64,000 bases of DNA, taken from contig NZ_FOAR01000006.1 of the NCBI RefSeq assembly GCF_900109755.1, positions 124,001 to 188,000 on the forward strand, given 5' to 3'. Below, piece by piece: positions 36,387 through 48,048 of the stretch (positions are counted from its first letter, which is position 1; the number at the start of each line of letters is the position of its first letter). Origin of the DNA: Pseudomonas agarici. Lineage in GTDB: Bacteria; Pseudomonadota; Gammaproteobacteria; Pseudomonadales; Pseudomonadaceae. The notes below the pieces were generated by a model. The model worked only from the letters and a program-made list of their open reading frames with translations. It ran no database searches and had not been told where the DNA came from. Made by a program: the position numbers and the translations under genes.

Positions 36387-36410
36387 AGGCGCCCGTTACA
36401 AGGGGCGCCT
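36387..36410 (-). other. Hairpin 2 between leuS and lptE
   Basis: AGGCGCCC (36387-36394) pairs with GGGCGCCT (36403-36410) around an 8-base loop. No T-run follows, so read-through into lptE is expected. Confidence 0.6.
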
Positions 36411-36417
36411 GGTCCAA

Positions 36418-39060
<2,643 letters not shown>

Positions 39061-39176
39061 TCAACGCACTGTCTGGGTGCTGCTGGAAGTGGAATAACAG
39101 GAAGCGCCGTAGCATACATGACGCCGCTCTATCGAGGGAAACCCTGATTACGTGACAAAGGCCGTTGGTCGCGGCA

Positions 39177-39190
39177 GCCAACCGGTTGGC
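39177..39190. repeat. 14-bp perfect palindrome upstream of the 39248 gene
   Basis: GCCAACCGGTTGGC, between divergent leuS and a small hypothetical gene. It could be an operator or chance; no regulator can be named. Confidence 0.35.
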
Positions 39191-39247
39191 CGAGCACCGC
39201 TAAGCTCATAGAGGGGGAGTGATTCTTATCTTCAACGAGGTGAACGG

Positions 39248-39568
39248 ATGGTGGAGTCGCATAGAAATATAACTAATCCCGAGTTGTACGAGCGTTTGAT
39301 CATGCGTCTTGGGCTTGCCCTGGACGTTGCCAGGACGGCGGTTCGCCTGCGTGACGAGCGGCCTGCCGAGTTGGAGTTACGGGGCTTGAGCCGCGCTGAG
39401 TTCGAACTGATCAGGGCCTATCTGGACCTGAGTGGTCGTGGCGTGCCCAGGCCGGCTGCGACAGTGACGCAGCAGAAAAGAGGCGGGCGTTCAGCCGAGG
39501 TGATTTGGTTGGAGGACAGGGCGCCCAAGTTGTATTCGGCGCGTTTCAAGTCATTGCGGATCAAGTAA
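39248..39568 (+). CDS. Conserved hypothetical protein, 106 residues
   Basis: I do not recognise the family. The protein is soluble and rich in Arg and Leu, with two helical segments (YERLIMRLGLALDVARTAVRL and SRAEFELIRAYLDLS) and a basic C-terminus (SARFKSLRIK). No signal or membrane segment. The ATG at 39248 follows CGAGGTG at a good distance, and composition is like its neighbours, so it is probably real. Confidence 0.65.
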   Translation: MVESHRNITNPELYERLIMRLGLALDVARTAVRLRDERPAELELRGLSRAEFELIRAYLDLSGRGVPRPAATVTQQKRGGRSAEVIWLEDRAPKLYSARFKSLRIK

Positions 39569-39692
39569 GGGTTCATCCGGCCACATCTTGTTGTTTGTCG
39601 TTGGCCTGACGTGTGTCTGAACGTCACGGATTTGGAATGTTGTTGATTGATCCGGATGCCCTTAGGCTTCGAGCATCTTCTGGAGGTGCTCG

Positions 39693-40454
39693 ATGCTTGT
39701 TCGCTTCATTTTGAAACAATTACTTCTGCCGCCCGGCCTGTTATTGCTCTTGCTGGCGCTTGCCTGGTGGTTGCGTCGCCATCGGCCACGCCTGGCGGGA
39801 CTGTGTTTCACCCTGGGGCTGGGAGGGTTCTGGCTGGTCAGCCTGCCGGTGGTGGTCGAATGGTCCGCTCGGGCGCTGGAAACCGTGCCTCCCCTGAAAC
39901 GCGAGGAATGGGCCGATCTGGCACGACGGGCCGATGCGATCGTGGTGCTGGGCTCGGGGCGTGAACGGGGCGATTTGGCTTGGGACAGCGACCAGCCGAC
40001 GGGTATCGGCCTGGAACGTCAGCGTTACGCGGCGCGCCTGGCCAAGGCTTCGGGGCTGCCGGTACTGGCCAGTGGTGGTTTGCATTACGGTACGCCGCCT
40101 AGCGAGGCAGCGCTGATGGCGCAGTCTATGCAGGATGATTCCGGGGTGACTGTGCGTTGGCGAGAAGAGCGCAGCACCACCACGTGGGAAAATGCTCAGT
40201 TCAGTCATGATCTGCTGGCGCCGCTAGGTATCAAGAGGGTGGTTGTGGTGACTCATGCGGCCCATATGCCACGTGCGGTGTGGAGCTTTGAAAAGGCCGG
40301 TTTCAGCGTAGTGCCAGCCCCGGTCGGCTTCCGGGGGCGGGACAATGCCCGCCCGCTGGGCGGCTGGCTGCCGGAGTTCAAGGCGATCTGGCTCAGCGGG
40401 CAATTGATCAACGAAGCGGTGGGGCAGGTGGGTTACAGGCTGTTCTATCGCTAA
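39693..40454 (+). CDS. YdcF/ElyC-family membrane protein (DUF218)
   Basis: 253-residue protein with two N-terminal membrane helices (about 7-26 and 37-54) and a DUF218 domain after it. Typical features are DAIVVLGSGRERGD, ASGGLHYGTPPSEAALM, ERSTTTWENAQFS and VVVTHAAHMPRAVWSFEKAG. ElyC in E. coli affects undecaprenyl-phosphate-dependent envelope synthesis; SanA and YdcF are other relatives. ATG at 39693 follows GGAGG. It converges on lnt. Confidence 0.9.
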   Translation: MLVRFILKQLLLPPGLLLLLLALAWWLRRHRPRLAGLCFTLGLGGFWLVSLPVVVEWSARALETVPPLKREEWADLARRADAIVVLGSGRERGDLAWDSDQPTGIGLERQRYAARLAKASGLPVLASGGLHYGTPPSEAALMAQSMQDDSGVTVRWREERSTTTWENAQFSHDLLAPLGIKRVVVVTHAAHMPRAVWSFEKAGFSVVPAPVGFRGRDNARPLGGWLPEFKAIWLSGQLINEAVGQVGYRLFYR

Positions 40455-40484
40455 GCTCGCTACAAATGGACCTGCCTGCTTCAA

Positions 40485-42008
40485 CTACAGGGTCTTGGCA
40501 ATCCGGCTGGCCAGCAGCGCCCAGCCGAGCAGCAATGCGCAGAAGATGATCAGCGGCCACGAACGCCATTGCAGGTAAGGCGTCAGGTTGTGCATCGGAA
40601 CCACTTCACCGTACAGGATGCCCCGTTCAAACTGGGGAATCTGCGTGGTGATCTGGCCAAATGGGTTGATCAGCCCGGTGACGCCGTTGTTGGTGGCGCG
40701 AATCATCCAGCGTCCGGCCTCAAGGGCGCGCATCTGGGCCATTTGCAGGTGTTGCAGTGGGCCAATCGAGGTGCCGAACCAAGTGTCGTTGCTGATGGTC
40801 AGCAGTAGATCGCTGCGCGCCGACAGGCTGGCGGCGAACTCCGGGTACACCACTTCATAGCAGATGAACGGGGCAATCTGATAACCCTTGGCTTGTAGCA
40901 AGGGTTGGTCGGCCGGACCACGGGCAAAGTCGGACATCGGCAGGTTGAAGAAATCGATCAGCCCGCGCAGCAGGTCTTGCAAGGGTACGTACTCGCCAAA
41001 CGGCACCAGCTTCTGTTTGAGATAGACGCCGTCGCCTTCGCCCGTCACGGTAATGCCGTTGAAGTAGCGTTTTTCATGATGCACGGTCTGGCGGATCGGT
41101 ACGCCGGTGATCAGCGCTGTATGACGGTCGGCAGCGAAGTTACCCATCATCGACAGGTAGCCTTCGGCTGACTCCTTCAACACCGGGACTGCGGTTTCCG
41201 GCCAGACCAGCAGGTCGACCTGCTTGGCGCTGAAGCTCATGTCACGGTACAGCGCCAGCTGCGCATTGAGCTGTGCCGGGTCCCACTTCATGCTTTGTTC
41301 GATATTGCCTTGGATGGCCGCCACGCTCAGTGGCTCGCCGGCAGGGCTGGTCCAGGCGTGATGCTTGAGTGCCAGGCCAATGCCCCAGGGGCCGACCAGC
41401 AAGACTACACCCGACACGACAAAGGCCTTACGGCCAGTTTTAAGCAGGTGTGGCGTGTTGTACAACAACGCGGCGGTCAGGGCCAGGGTAAAGGAAATCA
41501 GCCAGATTCCCCCCAGTGGCGCGAGCCCGGACAACGGGCCGTCCAGCTGGCTGTAGCCGGAATAGAGCCATGGGAAACCAGTCAGGAACCAGCCCCGGAA
41601 GGCTTCTTGGCCGACCCACAATGCGGCGAAGGCCAGGGCGTCGGCCAGCGGCGCTTCATTGCGGCGTATCCAGCGGGCCCAGAGCCAGGCAGGCAGGGCG
41701 AAGAACCAGGCGATGGCGGCCACGAACGCCAGCATCAGAAACCCCGCCAGCAGGATCGAGGCGCCGCCGTAGGTATGGATGCTCACGTAGATCCAATTGG
41801 TGCCGGCGCCGAATAGACCGAAACCGAAGCACCAGCCGCGCCCCAGCGCCTGGCGTGGCGATAGCTCGCGCAGGCCGGCATAGAACAGGCCGACCGCGAG
41901 CAGTGCCAGCGGCCAGATGTCGAATGGCGCCAGGGCCAGGGTGGTCAGTGCGCCAGCCATCGCGGCCTGCAAATTACCGGGCCAGCCGGGATGGGTTAAG
42001 CGCAGCAT
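40485..42008 (-). CDS. lnt: Apolipoprotein N-acyltransferase
   Basis: 507-residue inner-membrane enzyme that adds the third acyl chain to lipoproteins. Six or so helices precede a periplasmic nitrilase-like domain (about 225-470). The catalytic triad is visible: Glu in LVWPETAVPV, Lys in KQKLVPFGEYVP and Cys in APFICYEVVYPE. The C-terminal helix FCALLLGWALLASRIA completes it. ATG at 42008, 8 bases after the CBS-protein stop, so the two are likely cotranscribed. Confidence 0.96.
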   Translation of the reverse strand: MLRLTHPGWPGNLQAAMAGALTTLALAPFDIWPLALLAVGLFYAGLRELSPRQALGRGWCFGFGLFGAGTNWIYVSIHTYGGASILLAGFLMLAFVAAIAWFFALPAWLWARWIRRNEAPLADALAFAALWVGQEAFRGWFLTGFPWLYSGYSQLDGPLSGLAPLGGIWLISFTLALTAALLYNTPHLLKTGRKAFVVSGVVLLVGPWGIGLALKHHAWTSPAGEPLSVAAIQGNIEQSMKWDPAQLNAQLALYRDMSFSAKQVDLLVWPETAVPVLKESAEGYLSMMGNFAADRHTALITGVPIRQTVHHEKRYFNGITVTGEGDGVYLKQKLVPFGEYVPLQDLLRGLIDFFNLPMSDFARGPADQPLLQAKGYQIAPFICYEVVYPEFAASLSARSDLLLTISNDTWFGTSIGPLQHLQMAQMRALEAGRWMIRATNNGVTGLINPFGQITTQIPQFERGILYGEVVPMHNLTPYLQWRSWPLIIFCALLLGWALLASRIAKTL

Positions 42009-42016
42009 GTCGATCC

Positions 42017-42856
42017 TTAGCGGCTGATGGGGGTCAGGCGAATCAAATGAATCCGACGGCTGTCGGCATTCAGGATGCGAAAACGATACGCGCCGATTTC
42101 GGTGATTTCATTACGCTTGGGCAAATGCCCGAACGCACTCATCACCAGTCCGCCGACAGTGTCGAACTCGTCATCGGAGAATTCGCTGTCGAAAAACTCA
42201 TTGAAGTTTTCGATCGGCGTCAGCGCCTTGATCAGGAAGTCACCGCTGGGCAAGGGCTTGATGTAGCTGTCTTCCTCGACATCGTGCTCGTCCTCGATGT
42301 CGCCGACGATCTGTTCCAACACGTCCTCGATGGTCACCAGACCCGCCACGCCACCGTATTCGTCGATCACGATGGCCATGTGGTTGTGGTTGGCGCGGAA
42401 CTCGCGCAGCAGGACGTTCAGGCGCTTGGATTCGGGAACGAAGGTCGCCGGACGCAGCAGGTCCTTGATGTTGAAGCTGTCGCCATTCTCCTGAAGAATC
42501 AGAGGCAGCAGATCCTTGGCCAGCAGCACGCCCATGACGTCGTCGTGGCTTTCACCGATCACCGGGTAGCGCGAGTGCGCCGCGTCGATGACCGCGGGGA
42601 GAAATTCGCGGGGGGTCTGGGTCGCCTTGATGCTGATCATCTGCGAGCGCGGGACCATGATGTCCCGTACCTGCAGGTCAGCCACTTGGATGGCGCCTTC
42701 GACGATGGCCAGCGCCTCGCTGTCCAGCAATTTGTTCTGGTGGGCTTCGCGCAGCAGCTCCAACAGCTCCTGGCGGTTTTTCGGCTCATGGGCAAAAGCC
42801 TGGGTCAGTTTACCCAGCCAGGACTTCTGCCCGTTGCTCGATCGGTCTTCGCTCAT
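42017..42856 (-). CDS. ybeX: CBS-domain protein CorC/YbeX
   Basis: 279-residue cytoplasmic protein with two CBS domains (about 65-190; RDIMVPRSQMISI and MAIVIDEYGGVAGLVTIEDVLEQI) and a CorC_HlyC C-terminal domain (about 205-279). It lacks the membrane domain of larger homologues. It has been linked to magnesium/cobalt efflux and, through its ybeY/ybeZ neighbours, to ribosome metabolism. ATG at 42856. Confidence 0.94.
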   Translation of the reverse strand: MSEDRSSNGQKSWLGKLTQAFAHEPKNRQELLELLREAHQNKLLDSEALAIVEGAIQVADLQVRDIMVPRSQMISIKATQTPREFLPAVIDAAHSRYPVIGESHDDVMGVLLAKDLLPLILQENGDSFNIKDLLRPATFVPESKRLNVLLREFRANHNHMAIVIDEYGGVAGLVTIEDVLEQIVGDIEDEHDVEEDSYIKPLPSGDFLIKALTPIENFNEFFDSEFSDDEFDTVGGLVMSAFGHLPKRNEITEIGAYRFRILNADSRRIHLIRLTPISR

Positions 42857-42890
42857 AGCGATTTACTCGTTTCCCTTGGTTGTTGAGTGA

Positions 42891-43349
42891 TCAGTTTTCA
42901 TCATCGATGTACGGGTCGGGATGACCCAGTTCAGCAAGCAACTCTCGTTCCAGTGCTTCCATTTCCTCGGCTTGCGCGTCATCGATATGGTCGTAACCTA
43001 ACAGATGCAGGCAGCCGTGAATGACCAGATGGGCCCAGTGGGCGTCCAGTGCCTTGCCTTGTTCGGCCGCCTCGCGGGCGACCACCGGTACGCAGATCAC
43101 CAGGTCCCCCAGCAAGGGGATATCCAGCAACTCGTCCGGCACGTCGGCGGGGAAGGACAACACGTTGGTCGCGTAGTCCTTCTGTCGCCAGGTATGGTTG
43201 AGCTCGCGGCCTTCGGCTTCGTCCACCAGACGGATGGTCAACTCCGAGTCGGCGCTGCGCTGGCGCAGGGCCAGTTCGCACCAGGTGCGCAAGTCGTTTT
43301 CGCTCGGGGTCGGCGCAGCACTGGCCAGTTGCAGGTCGAGTTCAAGCAT
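42891..43349 (-). CDS. ybeY: Endoribonuclease YbeY (16S rRNA maturation)
   Basis: 152-residue zinc-dependent endoribonuclease needed for 16S rRNA 3' processing and ribosome quality control. The zinc motif H-x3-H-x5-H is [11 protein letters not shown]. The characteristic NVLSFPAD and [11 protein letters not shown] are present. It overlaps ybeZ by 8 bases (43342-43349), reflecting the conserved ybeZ-ybeY-ybeX-lnt operon. Confidence 0.96.
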   Translation of the reverse strand: MLELDLQLASAAPTPSENDLRTWCELALRQRSADSELTIRLVDEAEGRELNHTWRQKDYATNVLSFPADVPDELLDIPLLGDLVICVPVVAREAAEQGKALDAHWAHLVIHGCLHLLGYDHIDDAQAEEMEALERELLAELGHPDPYIDDEN

Positions 43350-44349
43350 CGCGACGGCTGTCCTGTACGGAAGACGATTGGACCGGGCGATTCTCGAAGC
43401 GCTCGTAGGCTTCGACGATGCGTTGCACCAGGGGGTGGCGGACCACGTCCTTGGGCTGGAAGTGGGTGAAGCTGATACCTGGCACGTCTTTCAGCACGTC
43501 GATGACATGGGCCAGGCCGGACTTGGTGCCCTTGGGCAGGTCGACTTGAGTGATGTCACCGGTGATAACGGCGGTGGAGCCGAAACCGATTCGGGTCAGG
43601 AACATCTTCATCTGCTCGACGGTGGTGTTCTGGCTTTCGTCGAGGATGATGAAGCTGTTGTTCAGTGTGCGCCCGCGCATATAGGCGAGCGGGGCGATCT
43701 CGATCACCTGGCGCTCGATCAGCTTGGCCACGTATTCGAAACCGAGCATTTCGTACAGCGCATCGTAGAGCGGGCGCAGGTATGGGTCGATCTTCTGTGC
43801 CAGGTCGCCGGGCAGGAAACCGAGTTTTTCACCGGCCTCGACCGCTGGGCGCACCAACAAGATGCGGCGCACCTGCTCGCGCTCCAGGGCGTCCACGGCG
43901 CAGGCCACGGCCAGGTAGGTTTTGCCGGTGCCCGCAGGGCCGATGCCGAAGTTGATATCGTTGGCCAGGACTTCCTTCACGTAGCGCTGCTGGTTGATGC
44001 CACGCGGGCGAATCATGCCTTTCTTGGTGCGCAACGCCACGGCGGCTTCGGCGACCGGATTGCTGTCGAGGTCTTCGATCGCCGATTCCTGCAGGAACAG
44101 GTGCACCATGTCTGCGGACAGCTCTGTACCCTTGGTTTCCCGGTACAGGCGGCGCAGCAGGTTTTCCGCGGAAGTGGTGAGCTTGGGTTCGCCGATCAGT
44201 TCGAACTGATTGCCGCGGTTGCGGATCTCGATCGTCAAGCGCTGTTCGATCAAGCGCAAATGCTCGTCGAATTGCCCGCACAGATTGGCGAAGCGACGGG
44301 CCTCGAAGGGTTCGAGAATGAAACGATGGGGTTCTATGGGTGCGTTCAA
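43342..44349 (-). CDS. ybeZ: PhoH-like ATPase YbeZ
   Basis: 335-residue cytoplasmic NTPase of the PhoH family, a YbeY partner. Walker A is [13 protein letters not shown] (about 145-157) and Walker B-like residues are in [12 protein letters not shown]. The start used is TTG at 44349 ([10 protein letters not shown]). This N-terminus agrees with what I recall of other Pseudomonas sequences, though the ribosome-binding site is weak. The gene follows miaB by 107 bases. Confidence 0.94.
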   Translation of the reverse strand: MNAPIEPHRFILEPFEARRFANLCGQFDEHLRLIEQRLTIEIRNRGNQFELIGEPKLTTSAENLLRRLYRETKGTELSADMVHLFLQESAIEDLDSNPVAEAAVALRTKKGMIRPRGINQQRYVKEVLANDINFGIGPAGTGKTYLAVACAVDALEREQVRRILLVRPAVEAGEKLGFLPGDLAQKIDPYLRPLYDALYEMLGFEYVAKLIERQVIEIAPLAYMRGRTLNNSFIILDESQNTTVEQMKMFLTRIGFGSTAVITGDITQVDLPKGTKSGLAHVIDVLKDVPGISFTHFQPKDVVRHPLVQRIVEAYERFENRPVQSSSVQDSRRDA

Positions 44350-44456
44350 GGTTGTTTTTTAGCCGCCCTATGGCAATGGATATGGATTCAAGGATAACGC
44401 TAGCGGCTCGGGTACGAAAGCGCTTATGAGCGCTGAACGCCCCTCGCCACACGCGC

Positions 44457-45785
44457 TCATTGAAGCATCGAGCCGCGCAGTGAATGGGGTTGGGCTGCGT
44501 CGATATGGACGTCGACGAACTGGCCGATCAGTTGTGGATTGTCGCAGCGGAAGTTGACGATACGGTTATTCTCGGTCCGGCCTTGCAGTTCACCGGGGTC
44601 CTTTTTCGAGTAATCGGTCACCAGGATGCGCTGGGTCGAGCCGACCATTTGTCGGCTGATCTCGAAACCCTGCTGGTTCAGGCGCTGTTGCAGGACATTG
44701 AGGCGCTGTTTTTTCAGCGCCTCTGGCGTGTCGTCCACAAGGTCCGCGGCGGGGGTGCCGGGGCGTTGGCTGTAGACGAACGAGTAGGAGAAGTCAAAAC
44801 CCACGTCTTCGATCAGCTTCATCGTCTGCTGGAAGTCCTTCTCGGTTTCGCCAGGGAAACCGACGATAAAGTCCGAACTGATGCAGATCCCCGGCACGGC
44901 GGCGCGCAGTTTGCGCAGCTTGGATTTGTATTCCAGCGCGGTGTGGTTGCGTTTCATCGCCGCGAGAATCCGGTCCGAGCCCGATTGCACGGGCAGATGC
45001 AGGTGCTTGACCAGCTCGGGCACCTCGGCGTGAGCCTGGATCAGGCTGTCGGAGAACTCCAGCGGGTGGGAGGTGGTGTAGCGGATGCGCTCGATGCCGT
45101 CGACGGCGGCGACCACCCGGATCAGTTCCGCCAGATCGGCCAGGCGCCCGTCATGGGTGGTGCCGCGATAGCCATTGACGTTCTGTCCCAGCAGGGTCAC
45201 TTCGCGCACGCCGTGCTCGGCCAGGTGGATGATTTCGGCGATCACGTCGTCGAACGGTCGGCTGACTTCTTCACCGCGGGTATAGGGCACCACGCAGAAG
45301 GTGCAGTACTTGCTGCAACCTTCCATCACCGACACATAGGCGCTGGGCCCCTCGATGCGCGGCTCGGGCAGGTGGTCGAATTTTTCGATTTCCGGGAACG
45401 AGACATCAACCTGCGGCAGTTTGGTCAGGCGCGCGGCATCGATCATTTCCGGCAGGCGGTGCAAGGTCTGTGGGCCGAAGACCACGTCGACATAGGGGGC
45501 GCGGTCGCGAATCGCCGCGCCTTCCTGGCTGGCAACGCAGCCGCCGACGGCGATCACCATCTCCGGGTTCGCCAGCTTCAGTTCGCGCCAGCGGCCCAAC
45601 TGGGAGTAGACCCGGTCCTGGGCGCGCTCGCGGATCGAGCAGGTATTGAGCAGGATAACGTCCGCGTCTTCAGCGCGATCGGTGACTTCCAGGGCCTGAT
45701 GTTCGCCCAGCAGATCGACCATGCGCGAGCTGTCGTACTCGTTCATCTGGCAACCGTGGGTTTCGATATAAAGCTTCTTGGCCAT
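44457..45785 (-). CDS. miaB: tRNA-2-methylthio-N6-dimethylallyladenosine synthase
   Basis: 442-residue radical SAM methylthiotransferase that modifies A37 of tRNAs reading UNN codons. The UPF0004 domain carries three cluster cysteines ([16 protein letters not shown] and GGCVASQ). The radical SAM motif is CSKYCTFC near residue 156. A TRAM domain closes the protein (about 375-440). First gene of the miaB-ybeZ-ybeY-ybeX-lnt run. The accessory effector island lies immediately upstream. Confidence 0.97.
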   Translation of the reverse strand: MAKKLYIETHGCQMNEYDSSRMVDLLGEHQALEVTDRAEDADVILLNTCSIRERAQDRVYSQLGRWRELKLANPEMVIAVGGCVASQEGAAIRDRAPYVDVVFGPQTLHRLPEMIDAARLTKLPQVDVSFPEIEKFDHLPEPRIEGPSAYVSVMEGCSKYCTFCVVPYTRGEEVSRPFDDVIAEIIHLAEHGVREVTLLGQNVNGYRGTTHDGRLADLAELIRVVAAVDGIERIRYTTSHPLEFSDSLIQAHAEVPELVKHLHLPVQSGSDRILAAMKRNHTALEYKSKLRKLRAAVPGICISSDFIVGFPGETEKDFQQTMKLIEDVGFDFSYSFVYSQRPGTPAADLVDDTPEALKKQRLNVLQQRLNQQGFEISRQMVGSTQRILVTDYSKKDPGELQGRTENNRIVNFRCDNPQLIGQFVDVHIDAAQPHSLRGSMLQ

Positions 45786-45948
45786 GGGGTTTCATCAAGT
45801 GATTCAGAGAACCGCGCATTATAAGGGGCATCGCGGTCACTTCCTAGGCTCTGTATGAAATGTATCTGCGCTGGCCCGTGTGGCGTTGAAAACAGGCTCG
45901 CCATGCTCATTGACAACCTATCAACTGTGTTTGGGCACCTCAGGTAAA

Positions 45949-46254
45949 TTAAGGTTTGAAGGGTGTTCCCTGGGCGAAAACAGAATAGATCAGCATTTCC
46001 TTAGTAAACCCGACCTTCTCAGCCGCTACGGAGCCACTGTTATACACCTCCTGAATAGTCAGCACCGAGGACACGCAGCCAATGCCAATACCGATATAGC
46101 CGCCTGTTTTCATATACTGAACAGCACGGCTGGTGGCATTTACATGCGTGGCATAACCGGGTATTTGCCCCGGCGCACCAACCTTGTCCCAGTGATGCAC
46201 CAGACTTTGGTTGGAAATACCCAGGGCTGTTTTCAATTTTGAATAGTCGTGCAT
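45949..46254 (-). CDS. Orphan fragment of the PAAR effector C-terminal region
   Basis: 101-residue frame beginning 4 bases after the membrane-protein stop. Residues about 4-80 are nearly identical to residues 314-388 of the effector encoded at 46645-48048 (KLKTALGISN, VHHWDK, PGYATHVNATSRAVQYMKTG). After EKVGFTK identity is lost and a new tail (EMLIYSVFAQGTPFKP) follows. A cysteine codon (AAC-EK) is missing and a 1-base change shifts the frame. It lacks the PAAR domain and most of the glycine-rich part. It is probably a non-functional duplicate or a spare toxin module; translation is plausible but unproven. Confidence 0.6.
   Translation of the reverse strand: MHDYSKLKTALGISNQSLVHHWDKVGAPGQIPGYATHVNATSRAVQYMKTGGYIGIGIGCVSSVLTIQEVYNSGSVAAEKVGFTKEMLIYSVFAQGTPFKP
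46003..46241. repeat. Repeat copy A of effector C-terminal segment
   Basis: About 239 bases aligning with 46870-47111 in the same orientation at high identity (mostly single substitutions and one 3-base gap). Homology stops at both ends, marking the duplication junctions. Confidence 0.85.
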
Positions 46255-46258
46255 CAGG

Positions 46259-46648
46259 TTATTTAAATTTCAACAGTACATATACAATTACCATCCAAAT
46301 ACCACTGCCCATCATTATCGCGAAGTCGATTTTCAGTAGACGTTTAAGGTGAGAGGGAAAATTTTCAAGATCGACTGGATCCAACTCGCCGATGCGCAGT
46401 GATGCCCTTGGCATCATGATCATTCCTGTGATTTTTGCAATCTCCAGGAGAGACCAAATCAGCCCTCGATTCCCCAATCTCGGCCCCCATATATAAATAT
46501 AACGGCTGTTCTTCAACGCCTCCTTTATAGCGTCCAGATGGCGGCGGCTCAAATACAGGCTAAATGCAATACTTGCAAGTCCGAGCAAACCTGGACCTCC
46601 GGTGACAATGATTGCAATCCACGAAGGCCATGTATCGATGCTGGTCAT
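46259..46648 (-). CDS. Small membrane protein, candidate immunity protein
   Basis: 129 residues with an N-terminal helix (about 8-30), a possible helix near LEIAKITGMIMM, and a C-terminal helix (FAIMMGSGIWMVIVYVLL). No family recognised. It overlaps the effector stop by ATGA and is AT-rich relative to the chromosome. The position directly after a PAAR effector and the membrane location fit an inner-membrane immunity protein against a membrane-damaging toxin, which is inference. A decayed second copy exists at about 48630-48757. Confidence 0.7.
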   Translation of the reverse strand: MTSIDTWPSWIAIIVTGGPGLLGLASIAFSLYLSRRHLDAIKEALKNSRYIYIWGPRLGNRGLIWSLLEIAKITGMIMMPRASLRIGELDPVDLENFPSHLKRLLKIDFAIMMGSGIWMVIVYVLLKFK

Positions 46649-48048
46649 GGCTGTGTAGCTTCGTAAATTTTCTCACCCATGTATTCGCCCCCCATACCAC
46701 CGACTGTCGTACCTACCCACGAGCCAGTTCCGACTAAGACCGCGAAACAGGCGACACCCCCTACACCTGTAGAGGCACCAAGCGCCACGCAGATCGGAGC
46801 GCTGGCAGATTGGGCTATCCTTCCACCAATAAAACCACCAACGGTGGACAACCCGAATTTCCCTCCTTCAGTAAACCTGATCTTCTCGCAAGCCGCTACG
46901 GAGCCACTGTTACACACCTCCTGAATAGCCAGCACCGAGGACACGCCGCCAATGCCAATACCGATATAACCGCCTGTTTTCATATACTGAACAGCACGGC
47001 TGGTGGCATTCACATGCGTGGCATAACCGGGTATCTGTCCCGGTGCACCGGCCTTGTCCCAGTGATGTACCAGACTTCGGTTGGAAATACCCAGAGCTGT
47101 CTTCAGTTTGGGGTGATCGCCCAGGCTGGTCTGACCACGCAGGCGAGTGGAGTTCAGCAGGTGGGCATCCAACTGGCTGAGCAGATGCCGGCGCTCGGCG
47201 AAGAATTGCGGCGACTTAAGGTGGCCGTGCTGACGATAGCTTTGCTGATGCAAGCGCTCCATCGCTTGGAGGGTGTCGCGCAGGCCGCTCAGGTGCCTTT
47301 CCATTACCATCGTGCTGACGCCTAGCCAGATTGAAGCATGGCCGGCAAAACTGGCAATTTCGACACTGTGGCGCTGCATGAAGTCGGCTTGTTCCGGTGT
47401 CAGGGGTTCCAGCTCGGCATGCACCGCTTGCGCCGCCGCCATCAACTGCGCCTCTTCGCGGGTACAGAGCAGGTTGTTCGGATCGCCAAGGACGATCAGC
47501 GAACCAGCCTTGACGTCGCCACGATAAGGGTTGAGCGCCCGAAACTTGCGCATCACCGCCGAGTCGGGCGTGGGGAACAGCGTGGCCTCCAGTGCCTCGC
47601 GGGTCATGCTTTTGGGCACTACATGGAAACCCGGCTCCTGGGGCTCCACGCGGCTGAATATCCCTGGGGCTGGAGGGCTTGGAGGAGAGAAAACATATTT
47701 AAGCGGCGCTGGCGAGCGGCTGGTAGCTGCTGAAGAGGCCGGTTGCTCGGCGACTCGGCTGGTTGCGGGGCCATTACGATAGCAAGCCGTCAGAACCGAG
47801 GGGATCAGTTTGGCTTTGCAGGGGCAATCGCTGTGGCTATCCAGCGTGCCAGCCATCAGCCGACCATGGCTATTCATATGGGAAACGCCACCGACGATCC
47901 GATAAGTCTTTCCGTCCTTTCCACATGAGACCCGATCACCTTCGCAGGCATGCAGGACGCCAAACATATTGATTCTCTCGTCACCATCCAGAACTTCCCC
48001 GCCGCAGGTGGTTTTGTCACCCAGGCCGATAAAATAACCATCACTCAT
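46645..48048 (-). CDS. PAAR-domain type VI secretion effector, glycine-rich C-terminus
   Basis: 467 residues. Residues 1 to about 92 form a PAAR-type spike tip (GLGDKTTCGGEVL, GDRVSCG, HSDCPCKAKL). A proline/serine linker spans about 95-145. About 160-195 has a LysM-like look (MRKFRALNPYRGDVKAGSLIVLGDP), followed by helices to about 310. The C-terminal third is strongly Gly/Ala-rich with GxxxG spacing (GGYIGIGIGGVSS, VGGFIGGRIA, VGTTVGGMGGEYMG), suggesting membrane insertion. No hcp, vgrG or other secretion genes are here, so it would load on machinery encoded elsewhere. The exact toxin activity cannot be assigned. Confidence 0.8.
   Translation of the reverse strand: MSDGYFIGLGDKTTCGGEVLDGDERINMFGVLHACEGDRVSCGKDGKTYRIVGGVSHMNSHGRLMAGTLDSHSDCPCKAKLIPSVLTACYRNGPATSRVAEQPASSAATSRSPAPLKYVFSPPSPPAPGIFSRVEPQEPGFHVVPKSMTREALEATLFPTPDSAVMRKFRALNPYRGDVKAGSLIVLGDPNNLLCTREEAQLMAAAQAVHAELEPLTPEQADFMQRHSVEIASFAGHASIWLGVSTMVMERHLSGLRDTLQAMERLHQQSYRQHGHLKSPQFFAERRHLLSQLDAHLLNSTRLRGQTSLGDHPKLKTALGISNRSLVHHWDKAGAPGQIPGYATHVNATSRAVQYMKTGGYIGIGIGGVSSVLAIQEVCNSGSVAACEKIRFTEGGKFGLSTVGGFIGGRIAQSASAPICVALGASTGVGGVACFAVLVGTGSWVGTTVGGMGGEYMGEKIYEATQP
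46870..47111. repeat. Repeat copy B of effector C-terminal segment (within the intact effector gene)
   Basis: Counterpart of 46003-46241. It encodes effector residues about 313-393, including the start of the glycine-rich region. Confidence 0.85.
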
